DNA from: JAJOKK01 sp965370555 | GTDB lineage: Bacteria > Bipolaricaulota > Bipolaricaulia > UBA7950 > UBA9294 | NCBI GenBank assembly: GCA_965370555.1 | Contig: CBDUVB010000023.1 | Coordinates: 1-22,493, forward strand | Length of the DNA: 22,493 nt | Direction: 5' to 3' | Shown: positions 7,112 to 13,931 of the stretch, piece after piece | How positions within the stretch are numbered: the stretch's first letter is position 1 | Layout of the letters: every line of letters starts with the position of its first letter | Position numbers and translations under genes: made by a program | Notes under the pieces: model-generated | Told to the model about the DNA's origin: nothing | The model's database searches: none | What the model saw: the letters and a program-made list of their open reading frames with translations, nothing else

Positions 7112-7533
7112 TGGCGCACCACCCCGTTCATCATGCGGCTCCCATTTCCGCGCAGTGTGACGTCTTTCGGGGAGACTCCGAGCTCGCGTGCCAGGATTAG
7201 GAGGATCCTGTCTGTGCAAAAGCCACCCTGACAGCGCCCGAACCCGGCCCGTGTACGGAACTTCACCCCGTCCAGGCTGCGCGCGCCGCGATGGATCGCC
7301 GCTACGATCTCCCCTTCAGTCACGCGGTTGCACTGGCAGATAATCCGTCCGTAGCGCGGGTCCTTGCTGATCAACTTATCCCATTCTTCATCCGGGAGCT
7401 CGGTCACCCGCGGCAACCCAGTGCGAAGCGGTTGGAAGGAAGGTTTCTTTGCGAGGGAGAGCTCGCTCGCCATCACCTCGTGAACGAGGAAGCGGACGAC
7501 GGCTGGAGCGGCGGTGAGCCCAGGTGAGCGCAT
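7108..7533 (-). CDS. BFD-like [2Fe-2S] domain protein; probable 5'-truncated DAO-type (GlpA/LhgO-like) dehydrogenase
   Basis: This 141-residue frame carries an intact BFD-like [2Fe-2S] domain: IICQCNR (Cys66, Cys68), then GRCQGGFC (Cys101, Cys106). Its first 20 residues, MRSPGLTAAPAVVRFLVHEV, match the last helix of the DAO fold of glycerol-3-phosphate / 2-hydroxyglutarate dehydrogenases, where RSPGLTAAPA is a flavin-contact signature. Reading upstream in frame adds VQGFFQAAA (to 7560), still like that family. After that the similarity stops and a TGA occurs near 7606. About 350-400 residues of flavin domain are therefore missing, and phosphofructokinase ends 115 bases upstream. No good ribosome site precedes the ATG. 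It may be a pseudogene, or a retained electron-transfer domain translated as a free protein. The downstream flavoprotein is coupled to it by a 4-nt overlap. Confidence 0.72.
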   Translation of the reverse strand: MRSPGLTAAPAVVRFLVHEVMASELSLAKKPSFQPLRTGLPRVTELPDEEWDKLISKDPRYGRIICQCNRVTEGEIVAAIHRGARSLDGVKFRTRAGFGRCQGGFCTDRILLILARELGVSPKDVTLRGNGSRMMNGVVRQ

Positions 7534-7562
7534 CGCTGCTGCCTGGAAGAATCCCTGTACTT

Positions 7563-7580
7563 CACGAGAACCACGAAGGA
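7563..7580 (+). repeat. two tandem 9-bp units, CACGAGAAC CACGAAGGA
   Basis: Two units of a 9-base motif lie directly beside the point where dehydrogenase similarity ends (7560). The same CACGAAGRN unit occurs three times in tandem at 15382-15408. Short tracts of this kind are often seen before GxxExxY genes in other genomes. Here no such gene follows. Confidence 0.5.
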
Positions 7581-7582
7581 TG

Positions 7583-7604
7583 CTCCGCCTTGTAGGCGGG
7601 GAGG
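7583..7604. repeat. GC-rich hairpin after phosphofructokinase
   Basis: CCGCCT (7585-7590) pairs with AGGCGG (7594-7599) around the triloop TGT, with partial extension through CT and GAG. On the minus strand it sits about 50 bases past the phosphofructokinase stop, but no T-run follows, so termination is uncertain. The core resembles the palindrome at 3411-3427. Confidence 0.4.
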
Positions 7605-7648
7605 TTCACTGGCAACTCGACAATCGAGCTTGTCCGCACATGAGGCCC

Positions 7649-8677
7649 TTATTCGAAGAGGTCGACCAGGTAGAGGAGCCCCGGATCGACGGGACGGGGG
7701 GCGCTCAATGCCTCTTCCAGGCTCACCGGCTCGATCTTCATCCCGTGTATGGCTGTCATCACATCGAACCGTCCTTCGAGGGCGAACTCGACCGCCGCCG
7801 CGCCGAACCTCGTCGCGAGGATGCGATCGAACGGAGACGGGCTCCCTCCGCGTTGCAGGTAGGCGAGGTTTGTCACCCGCACTGGCATATGCATCCGCGC
7901 GGATAACTGGTTTGCGATGTACTGTCCCACTCCGCCGAGACGAACGTGTCCGAACGCGTCGACCTCGGCCTCGGCGAGGACCTGTTCGTCCTTCCCTCCC
8001 GGTTGTGCTCCCTCGGCCACGGTGATTATGCTGAAGTGTTTCTTGCGTGCCTGGCGGTGAAGGATCTTCCGGTGGATCGTCTCGATGTCGAACTGTTCCT
8101 CCGGGATGAGGATCACATCTGCTCCCCCAGCTACCCCGCCCATCAGACTCAGCCAACCGGCGTCCCGTCCCATAACTTCGAGGATGAGGACGCGATGGTG
8201 GGAGAAGGCGGTCGTGTGCAGCCGATCGAGGGCGGTAGTGATTACCTCTAACGCGGAGGAGAAACCGATCGCGTAGTCAGTCATGCCGATGTCGTTATCG
8301 ATTGTCTGAGGAATTCCGATCGCTTTCACCCCGTACTCGGCGAGGCGGTGGGCAACGCCGAGGGTATCGTCCCCTCCGATAGCTATCAAGAAGTCGACCG
8401 CGTTCTGTTCGAGGGTGTCGAGAATCCGCTCTACCGCTCCCTCAACCTTAAACGGGTTCGTCCGCGAGCTACCGAGGATCGTTCCCCCGATGTGGAGAAT
8501 CCCGGATACGTCACCGATCCCCAGCGGGCGAGTCAGTCCCTCAATCGGACCCCTCCATCCCTCCAGGAACCCGATCGTCTCCACGTCATGCTTGAATCCG
8601 AAACGGACGGTCGAGCGGATCGCCGCGTTGATCCCTGGGGAGTCCCCCCCTCCAGTCAGGAGTCCTGCTCGCTGCAT
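7649..8677 (-). CDS. pfkA: 6-phosphofructokinase (phosphoryl donor ATP or PPi undetermined)
   Basis: A 342-residue enzyme of the PfkA family, which phosphorylates fructose 6-phosphate to fructose 1,6-bisphosphate in glycolysis. The opening GLLTGGGDSPGINAAI is the nucleotide/phosphate loop. Residues 101-105 are GGDDT, and 122-129 are IPQTIDND with catalytic Asp127. EVMGRDAGW (167-175) and LAYLQRGGSPSPFDR complete the active site. Numbering matches the E. coli enzyme. Position 104 is Asp, the residue typical of pyrophosphate-dependent enzymes, while position 124 is Gln, neither the Gly of ATP enzymes nor the Lys of PPi enzymes. Donor specificity is therefore open. The gene starts one base after the aldolase stop codon, so the two are surely one operon performing consecutive steps. 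Confidence 0.95.
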   Translation of the reverse strand: MQRAGLLTGGGDSPGINAAIRSTVRFGFKHDVETIGFLEGWRGPIEGLTRPLGIGDVSGILHIGGTILGSSRTNPFKVEGAVERILDTLEQNAVDFLIAIGGDDTLGVAHRLAEYGVKAIGIPQTIDNDIGMTDYAIGFSSALEVITTALDRLHTTAFSHHRVLILEVMGRDAGWLSLMGGVAGGADVILIPEEQFDIETIHRKILHRQARKKHFSIITVAEGAQPGGKDEQVLAEAEVDAFGHVRLGGVGQYIANQLSARMHMPVRVTNLAYLQRGGSPSPFDRILATRFGAAAVEFALEGRFDVMTAIHGMKIEPVSLEEALSAPRPVDPGLLYLVDLFE

Positions 8678-8678
8678 G

Positions 8679-9674
8679 TCAGTTTCCTCCTAGTGTGCGC
8701 CCGGCGCTTCCCGCCTGATCGATCAACTCCATCGCCACCTCTTTGATCCGTGTCTGCACCGCTCGCCCCACGGCGCGTGGGTCGAAGTCTGCCTTATTCG
8801 GGGTCCAGTCACTCCCAGAGAAGAGGCCGGTCGCGTCATCCACGGTTCCTTGTGGGGGGACGATCGAGAAGGCGTGCGCAACGTAGAAATCGTAGGCCGT
8901 GCGCGCGTACTCGTACTGGTATCGCGTATCCTTGTTCAACTTACAGATTCCGTAGCGGACGATCTCCTCAATCTGTGCGGCGAGAAGCCCGGAGGTTCCG
9001 TGGAGGACAAGCGGAACAGGGTGTCTGCTCTCCGCGAGTCGATCGCGGATCTTCTTCGCGATGTCGGTACGCAGGACGACATCGCGCCCCTTGGAGACCC
9101 CGTGCTGGGTTCCCACCGAGATCGCTAACAGGTCGGCACCGGTGCGTTCGATGAACTCGACTGCCTCATCGGGGTCGGTGTAGAACGCCTCATCCGAGGC
9201 GATCTCATCCTCTACTCCCTTGATCTTCCCGAGCTCCGCTTCGATCAAGATCCCGCTCCCTTCTGCCATATCTACGACTTTGCGGCTGATGTGCACGTTC
9301 TCCTCGAAATCCTCCTTGGAAGCGTCGATCATGATCGAGGAGACAAGCCTGTTCTCGATCGCCTCCTTGATCAGGTCCATCTCACCAACGGTGAAGTGGT
9401 CGAGGTTCAAGAAGACGCCGATTGGGTAGTGATTTCCAAGTTCACGCACCTGGTAGGAGAGGCTGCGTAGCCCGGCGAGCTTATCCCCCCCGCCAGCGAA
9501 CTTCGCCGCTCCTGGACTCACCTGTACGACTAAGTCGGAGCGGCACTCCGCATACCCCTCAAGAAGACCGATGAGGATGTTCGTCTCGGCGATGTTGTTC
9601 GCCATGAACGCGTACCCCTCACCCTGCGCCTGCTGATAGACCTCCCTGAGTCGCTCTCCGCCATAAAACGCCAT
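8679..9674 (-). CDS. fba: class II fructose-bisphosphate aldolase family protein
   Basis: A 331-residue zinc-dependent aldolase of the FbaA/GatY/KbaY family, cleaving fructose 1,6-bisphosphate (or a related ketose bisphosphate) to triose phosphates. Landmarks are FMANNIAETN near the N-terminus, LNLDHF with the catalytic Asp92 and zinc-ligand His93, IEAELGKIKG with Glu147, SVGTQHG with zinc His191 and LVLHGTSG with zinc His225. The final DTRYQYEYARTAYDF block is typical of longer members. The chosen start is ATG at 9674, nine bases after GGAGG. A GTG nine bases upstream directly abuts that site and is less likely. The following phosphofructokinase gene starts one base after its stop. Sugar specificity (fructose versus tagatose) is inferred only from this neighbour. 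Confidence 0.92.
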   Translation of the reverse strand: MAFYGGERLREVYQQAQGEGYAFMANNIAETNILIGLLEGYAECRSDLVVQVSPGAAKFAGGGDKLAGLRSLSYQVRELGNHYPIGVFLNLDHFTVGEMDLIKEAIENRLVSSIMIDASKEDFEENVHISRKVVDMAEGSGILIEAELGKIKGVEDEIASDEAFYTDPDEAVEFIERTGADLLAISVGTQHGVSKGRDVVLRTDIAKKIRDRLAESRHPVPLVLHGTSGLLAAQIEEIVRYGICKLNKDTRYQYEYARTAYDFYVAHAFSIVPPQGTVDDATGLFSGSDWTPNKADFDPRAVGRAVQTRIKEVAMELIDQAGSAGRTLGGN

Positions 9675-9701
9675 CGTGATCACCCTCCGTCATGTTTACT
9701 T

Positions 9702-9730
9702 TTTATACCCGTTCCTTCTACATTCCGCAA
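9702..9730 (-). promoter_or_regulatory. putative sigma70-type promoter for the fba-pfk operon
   Basis: On the minus strand TTGCGG (9730-9725) and TATAAA (9707-9702) are 17 bases apart. The -10 box matches consensus at 5 of 6, the -35 at 3-4 of 6. A transcript from about 9695 would have a leader of some 20 bases, the same geometry as proposed for the LTD gene. Confidence 0.5.
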
Positions 9731-9769
9731 GGGAAGATCGGTTACAGCCAAATAGAAGAGCTGCTCACC

Positions 9770-9862
9770 ATGCACCTACGGTTGGAGGCGGTGGTTATGA
9801 GAAACCTGGGCGTGAGAGAGGAAGCTCAAGGGATTAATCCCAACGCTCCGAAAAGCGAATGA
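9770..9862 (+). other. possible 30-residue small ORF, doubtful
   Basis: ATG to TGA encodes 30 residues, MHLRLEAVVMRNLGVREEAQ then 10 more, on the strand opposite its neighbours. Only a weak purine stretch (AGAAGAG) precedes it. A perfect 12-base palindrome GGGATTAATCCC (9830-9841) lies inside. Otherwise the 226-base gap between accA and fba shows no gene. I list it because nothing else explains the stretch, not because it is convincing. Confidence 0.15.
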
Positions 9863-9901
9863 TCGTCTCTTAAGCACCTACTCCGTTAATCTCGAGTCCT
9901 G

Positions 9902-10852
9902 TCACCCATCGAGGGTGTGGTACCGCCCTACCGAACGGTAGCGCTGATAGCGAGTGGCGAGCAGTGCTTTAACTGGCTCCGCACAGAGGGTCGTGAGGTG
10001 GTGAATGAGGCGCTCCTTCAACGCAGAGGCCGTCTGCGGCAGATCCTTGTGCGCCCCGCCAAGGGGCTCTGGAATTACCTCATCGATCACTCCTAGATCG
10101 AGGAGGTGGGGGGCCGTTAGGTTGAGTGCCGCTGCCGCCTCCTTAACCCGCTCCTTCTCCTTCCACAGTATCGCGGCCGCTCCCTCGGGGCTGATCACAG
10201 AGTAGATCGAGTTTTCGAGCATCAGTATACGATCGGCCACCCCAATTGCCAGCGCCCCACCCGATCCACCTTCACCAATGACAACGGCGATCGTCGGGAC
10301 GCATAATTCCGCCATTGCGAGCAGGTTCTGCGCGATCGCCCCCCCGATGTTCGCCTCCTCAGATTCCAACCCGGGATAAGCCCCCGGGGTGTCGATCAGG
10401 GTGATCACCGGGAACGAGAATCTCTCGGCAAGGGCCATCACTCTTCGTGCCTTTCGATACCCCTGTGGGCGTGTCATTCCGAAGTAGCGTTCCTTGTTCT
10501 CCTGCGTGGAACGTCCCTTCTGCTGAGCGATGATAATGATCGACTGCCCATCTAGCTTGGCAAGACCAGCTAACAGGGCACGATCGTCCCCGCAGAGTCG
10601 GTCCCCGTGCAGCTCGTAGAAATCGGAGAAGATCTCCCCGATGTAATCGAGCGCGTAGGGACGCTTGGGATGGCGAGCGAGCTTAACCCGCTCCCAATCG
10701 CTCAGATTTGCGTAGAGGTCCTTGCGCATCGACGCGAGCTTCTTCTCCAGCCGTTCGATCTCGGTCGTGAGATCGATCTCATCAACCTTGTTGAGCTCAC
10801 GCAGCTCCAGGATCTTGGTCTCTAATAGGTCAAGCGTTCGCTCGTCGCTCAT
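9902..10852 (-). CDS. accA: acetyl-CoA carboxylase carboxyltransferase subunit alpha
   Basis: A 316-residue protein clearly recognisable as AccA, the alpha half of the carboxyltransferase that moves the carboxyl group from carboxybiotin to acetyl-CoA, giving malonyl-CoA for fatty acid synthesis. The N-terminal helix pair (about 1-50) is followed by the crotonase-type fold. Signature segments are TLIDTPGAYPGLESEEANIG (151-170) and IGEGGSGGALAIGVADR (192-208), with oxyanion-hole glycines, and ISPEGAAAILWK. Length is normal. Its ATG overlaps the accD stop by four bases, so the two subunits are translated in a coupled, near-equimolar way. The biotin carrier and biotin carboxylase genes (accB, accC) are not in the window. 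Confidence 0.97.
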   Translation of the reverse strand: MSDERTLDLLETKILELRELNKVDEIDLTTEIERLEKKLASMRKDLYANLSDWERVKLARHPKRPYALDYIGEIFSDFYELHGDRLCGDDRALLAGLAKLDGQSIIIIAQQKGRSTQENKERYFGMTRPQGYRKARRVMALAERFSFPVITLIDTPGAYPGLESEEANIGGAIAQNLLAMAELCVPTIAVVIGEGGSGGALAIGVADRILMLENSIYSVISPEGAAAILWKEKERVKEAAAALNLTAPHLLDLGVIDEVIPEPLGGAHKDLPQTASALKERLIHHLTTLCAEPVKALLATRYQRYRSVGRYHTLDG

Positions 10853-11691
10853 TCTCCCTCCACAAAGAACCCAAGCACTGTTTCAAGTTCCTCTCGCAGG
10901 TTCTCCCTCTTGACGACCCGATCGATGAATCCGTGTTCAAGGGCAAAGGAATCGGTCTGGTAGTTCTTCGGAAGCTCCTCGGCGATAGTGTTCTGGATCA
11001 CACGGCGCCCGGCGAACCCAATCATCGCTCCCTTCTCGGCGATGATGACGTCCCCTAGGCTGGCGATCGACGCCTCCACTCCCCCCGAGGTGGGGTAGGT
11101 CATCACCGAGATGAACGGGAGGTGTTCCTCGGCGAGCTTGGCGCGTACCGCCGTGGTCTTTGCCATCTGCAAGAGGGAAAAGATCCCCTCCTGGATTCGT
11201 GCCCCGCCTGAGGAGGAGATGAGGATGAACGGCACACGGCGGGCGATCGCCTCCTCCATCCCATGGCAGATCTGCTCCCCCATTACCGACCCCATGCTCC
11301 CGCCTATGAACCGGAAGTCCATCACCCCGATCACCACTGGGGTTTCCGCGATGGCGGCACTTCCGATGATGATCGCACTTGCCAGCCCAGTCGCCTCTTG
11401 CGCCTCCTCGATCCGTTGAATGTAAGGCTTGCTATCCTCGAAAGAGAGCGGGTCCTCGGCCATGATTGGCTGTGAGATATCCTCGAAGCTCCCCTCGTCG
11501 ATCAGCGACTCGATCCGCTCCTTCGCGGTGAGGAAGAAGTACTCGCCACAGTGCGGGCAGATGTTGTTGTTCTCTCGCACACGACGCTTGAAGACGAGTT
11601 CCCCACACGCCTTGCAGCGCATCCACAAGCTCTCGTCGGGCTCCTTCTCCAGGTTAACACGAAAGTAATGCTTGTCCTTGAAGATCGCCAT
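10849..11691 (-). CDS. accD: acetyl-CoA carboxylase carboxyltransferase subunit beta
   Basis: A 280-residue AccD, the zinc-ribbon half of the carboxyltransferase. Four cysteines (Cys26, Cys29, Cys45, Cys48; CKAC and CPHC) form the N-terminal zinc ribbon used in substrate and mRNA binding in studied homologues. The acetyl-CoA-binding crotonase fold follows, with VGVMDFRFIGGSMGSVMGE-type glycine loops (here VIGVMDFRFIGGSMGS) and ISSSGGARIQEG. Length matches the family. The gene starts four bases after the DUF502 stop, with AAGGAG embedded in the end of that gene, and overlaps accA by four bases. The complex acts in the cytoplasm on malonyl-CoA formation. Confidence 0.97.
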   Translation of the reverse strand: MAIFKDKHYFRVNLEKEPDESLWMRCKACGELVFKRRVRENNNICPHCGEYFFLTAKERIESLIDEGSFEDISQPIMAEDPLSFEDSKPYIQRIEEAQEATGLASAIIIGSAAIAETPVVIGVMDFRFIGGSMGSVMGEQICHGMEEAIARRVPFILISSSGGARIQEGIFSLLQMAKTTAVRAKLAEEHLPFISVMTYPTSGGVEASIASLGDVIIAEKGAMIGFAGRRVIQNTIAEELPKNYQTDSFALEHGFIDRVVKRENLREELETVLGFFVEGE

Positions 11692-11695
11692 CTTC

Positions 11696-12373
11696 TCACT
11701 CCTTGTGAAGCTTGAACAGGCTAAATCGAGGCCGTTTCTCTACCCTGGGGCCCTCTTGCAGGCTGTCCGGAAGAGCCGAACCGCTGGAGACTATCATCGA
11801 CAGAGCATCCTCCGCCGGGATATCGAGGTAGGTTAGCTGGCTTTTGGGGATGATCAACATCATACCCGAAAGGGGGTTCGGCGCGGTCGGGGCGTAGACG
11901 AGGACGCAATCCTCACCGATCTCGTTCTCCAGTATTCCCAGGTGCTCGTTTGTGACCAGCCCGATGACGTTGATCCCCGGTTTGGGGTACTCGAACATGA
12001 CCACCTTCTGAAAGGACGAGGTCCCTTGATTGAGCAGGGCATGCGTGAACCTCTTTAAGGTTGAGTACATCTTGCGTATCCCGGGAACGGATCCAAAGGC
12101 CCGATCCATGTAGTACTGGAGGGTCCGGCCGAAGAAGTTGCGGGTTACGAGACCAATAAGGAGGATGAGGATCGCAGTCATGTAGATCCCCATCCCGGGA
12201 ATCCACCGGCCGAGTGTCTTCTCTACCATCATCCCGAACGGCGTCCGTCTCCCGACAGCTCCGTCGATCAGGTTATAGAAAAACCATACGAGATAGAAGG
12301 TCGCTCCAACAGGAATAATAGCCAGGAGCCCGCTGATAAATGTATCCCGCAGATTGCGTAAGACCTTTCTCAT
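11696..12373 (-). CDS. DUF502 family membrane protein
   Basis: A 225-residue protein of the DUF502 family. Two transmembrane helices are visible (about residues 13-34 and 61-78), after a basic N-terminus. A soluble region follows with the family blocks GSVPGIRKMYSTLKRF, VVMFEYPKPGI, GLVTNE and VYAPTAPNPLSGMMLIIP, where the PTAPNPxSG segment is the family's most conserved stretch. The function is unknown; homologues occur widely in bacteria and in plants. The start ATG is preceded by GGAGG. It is the first gene of the compact DUF502-accD-accA operon, with four bases separating it from accD, which hints at a link to membrane lipid supply. Confidence 0.92.
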   Translation of the reverse strand: MRKVLRNLRDTFISGLLAIIPVGATFYLVWFFYNLIDGAVGRRTPFGMMVEKTLGRWIPGMGIYMTAILILLIGLVTRNFFGRTLQYYMDRAFGSVPGIRKMYSTLKRFTHALLNQGTSSFQKVVMFEYPKPGINVIGLVTNEHLGILENEIGEDCVLVYAPTAPNPLSGMMLIIPKSQLTYLDIPAEDALSMIVSSGSALPDSLQEGPRVEKRPRFSLFKLHKE

Positions 12374-12422
12374 AGGATTTCCTCCAGCACTTCTCCCATT
12401 ACTCTTCCCTTCCCATTCCCGT

Positions 12423-12428
12423 ATTATA
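12423..12428 (-). promoter_or_regulatory. possible -10 element for the DUF502-acc operon
   Basis: TATAAT reads perfectly on the minus strand, about 50 bases upstream of the DUF502 start, inside the 62-base gap between two divergent genes. No -35 resembling TTGACA is found at 16-18 bases. The same AT-rich patch could serve the divergent transglycosylase gene, whose ATG is only eight bases away. Confidence 0.25.
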
Positions 12429-12435
12429 AAGGATT

Positions 12436-12996
12436 ATGAAAGGGCGAGCACCTTGGAAGAGAAGGATCGAAGTGATCATGCTTCTCGTTCTTCTTTTACT
12501 CCTCGGGATCGGAGCGCTCAAACTCCTCTATCCCCTTCGTTATGAGGACGAGATAAAGGTCTGGACAGACAGTTACTCCCTGGATCTGTACCTTGTGGCA
12601 GCGGTGATCCGTGCGGAGAGCCGTTTCGATCCGCACGCCCTCTCACACGCCGGAGCGATCGGTCTTATGCAGATCATCCCCACAACAGGGGAATGGATTG
12701 CTGCACAGATCGGGGAAGAGGGCTTCACCCCAGAGGACCTCTATGATCCAGGGGTCAACATCCGCTTTGGGACGTGGTATTTGCGGTACCTCCTCGATAG
12801 ATTCGGTGATGCGGATGTTGCCCTCGCCGCCTATAACGCCGGGCCCTCAAACGCGATCCGCTGGCAAGCGGGGGCGGGGACGATCTTTCCCGAGACCGCA
12901 CGCTACATCGCCCGGGTAAAGCGAGGGCAGATCGCCTACCGTACCTTCTATGGTCTTCCTTGGCTAGGCTGGCTCCTTCGAGCTATCACACACTAA
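12436..12996 (+). CDS. membrane-anchored lytic transglycosylase (SLT domain)
   Basis: A 186-residue murein hydrolase of the soluble-lytic-transglycosylase (Slt70/MltC-like) fold, which cleaves peptidoglycan between MurNAc and GlcNAc. A single hydrophobic helix (about 13-31) after a basic start anchors or exports it. The catalytic glutamate is Glu61 in VIRAESRFDPHALS. The second hallmark GLMQIIPTT is at 76-84 and the third, AAYNAGPSNAIRW, at 131-143. Length fits short YjbJ/Slt-like members. The ATG at 12436 has a weak AAAGG site close by. It stands alone, divergent from the acc operon and convergent with upp. It is likely to act in envelope remodelling. Confidence 0.92.
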   Translation: MKGRAPWKRRIEVIMLLVLLLLLGIGALKLLYPLRYEDEIKVWTDSYSLDLYLVAAVIRAESRFDPHALSHAGAIGLMQIIPTTGEWIAAQIGEEGFTPEDLYDPGVNIRFGTWYLRYLLDRFGDADVALAAYNAGPSNAIRWQAGAGTIFPETARYIARVKRGQIAYRTFYGLPWLGWLLRAITH

Positions 12997-13098
12997 CTGT
13001 CTCTCTCATATCCTGGGCGTTGGAAGATGGAACGGCAGATCGCTTCCCGGTCTCCTGATCGTTCAACAACACTTGGCCCAACCGGGCAGTCACCAGGC

Positions 13099-13722
13099 TC
13101 AAGTTCCGAAGATGCGATCCCCGGCGTCACCCAACCCGGGGAGTATGTACCCGTGGTCGTTCAGTCGCCGATCGAGGGCGGCGGTGTAGATCGGCAGCTC
13201 GGGGTGGGCTTGGGAGAGGGTTTCCACCCCCTCTGGGGCCGCCACGAGGCAGAGGAATTGGATCTTCCGCCCGCCCTCGCGCTTGAGGATATCGACCGCG
13301 ACGATCGCGCTCCCGCCGGTGGCGAGCATCGGGTCGACGAGGATGATCTGCGCCTCCGGGAGCTGTGGGGGGAGTTTGGCGTAGTACTCCACCGGGGTCA
13401 GGCTTGCAGGATCGCGATAGAGGCCGATATGCCCAACCTTCGCCGTGGGGATCAGGTTCAGGACACTACCGAGCATCCCTGTTCCCGCACGTAAGATGGG
13501 AACAAGGACCACGGGAACGTCGAGCACGTTGCCTCTCATCTCTTCGAGCGGGGTTTTGACTGTCACCTCACGCACGGGGTAGCTGCGAGTGATCTCGTAG
13601 ACCATGAGCGAGGTAAGCTCTTCGAGCAGGAGGCGGAAGTTGTGGTTATTCGTCGCGACATCGCGCAGCCGGGTCAGCTTGTTCTGGATAAGTGGATGCT
13701 CAAGAATATGTAGGTTCGACAT
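13099..13722 (-). CDS. upp: uracil phosphoribosyltransferase
   Basis: A 207-residue Upp, the pyrimidine-salvage enzyme joining uracil and PRPP to make UMP. The PRPP loop ILVDPMLATGGSA lies at 127-139. The uracil-site segment GYILPGLGDAGDRIFGT forms the C-terminus, and VLVPILRAGTGM is at 72-83. Length and end match the family exactly. A ribosome site CGGAGGAG stands just upstream of the ATG. The gene stands alone on its strand, divergent from the amidohydrolase. A weak promoter (TTGTGC and TATCTT, 18-base spacing) can be drawn upstream but is not convincing. Confidence 0.97.
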   Translation of the reverse strand: MSNLHILEHPLIQNKLTRLRDVATNNHNFRLLLEELTSLMVYEITRSYPVREVTVKTPLEEMRGNVLDVPVVLVPILRAGTGMLGSVLNLIPTAKVGHIGLYRDPASLTPVEYYAKLPPQLPEAQIILVDPMLATGGSAIVAVDILKREGGRKIQFLCLVAAPEGVETLSQAHPELPIYTAALDRRLNDHGYILPGLGDAGDRIFGT

Positions 13723-13818
13723 CGATCTCCTCCGAGAATTTGTTCACCGTTTGAAGATACCCGATCGGGCGCGGCGCGCACAAGGCTTGCGGTTAGCCCA
13801 AAGCGGATCGCCCCCCTG

Positions 13819-13848
13819 TTGGGAGTGAAGAAGAGCGGTCGGTATAAT
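13819..13848 (+). promoter_or_regulatory. putative sigma70-type promoter for the amidohydrolase
   Basis: A perfect TATAAT (13843-13848) follows TTGGGA (13819-13824, 4 of 6) with 18 bases between. Transcription would start near 13855, leaving a leader of about 75 bases before the gene. No riboswitch fold was recognised in that leader. Confidence 0.55.
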
Positions 13849-13931
13849 CCGCGTGCGGGAACCTAGTGGCGAAATCACAGGGAATCTTAAGTCGATACGA
13901 CGAGGCGAGATAAGGGAGGTAAGGAGAGATT

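Noticed and set aside
7473..8156. 227-codon minus-strand frame overlapping phosphofructokinase
   Set aside because: Arginine/proline-rich low-complexity translation in another frame of a real gene. It was useful only for checking the sequence upstream of the truncated dehydrogenase.
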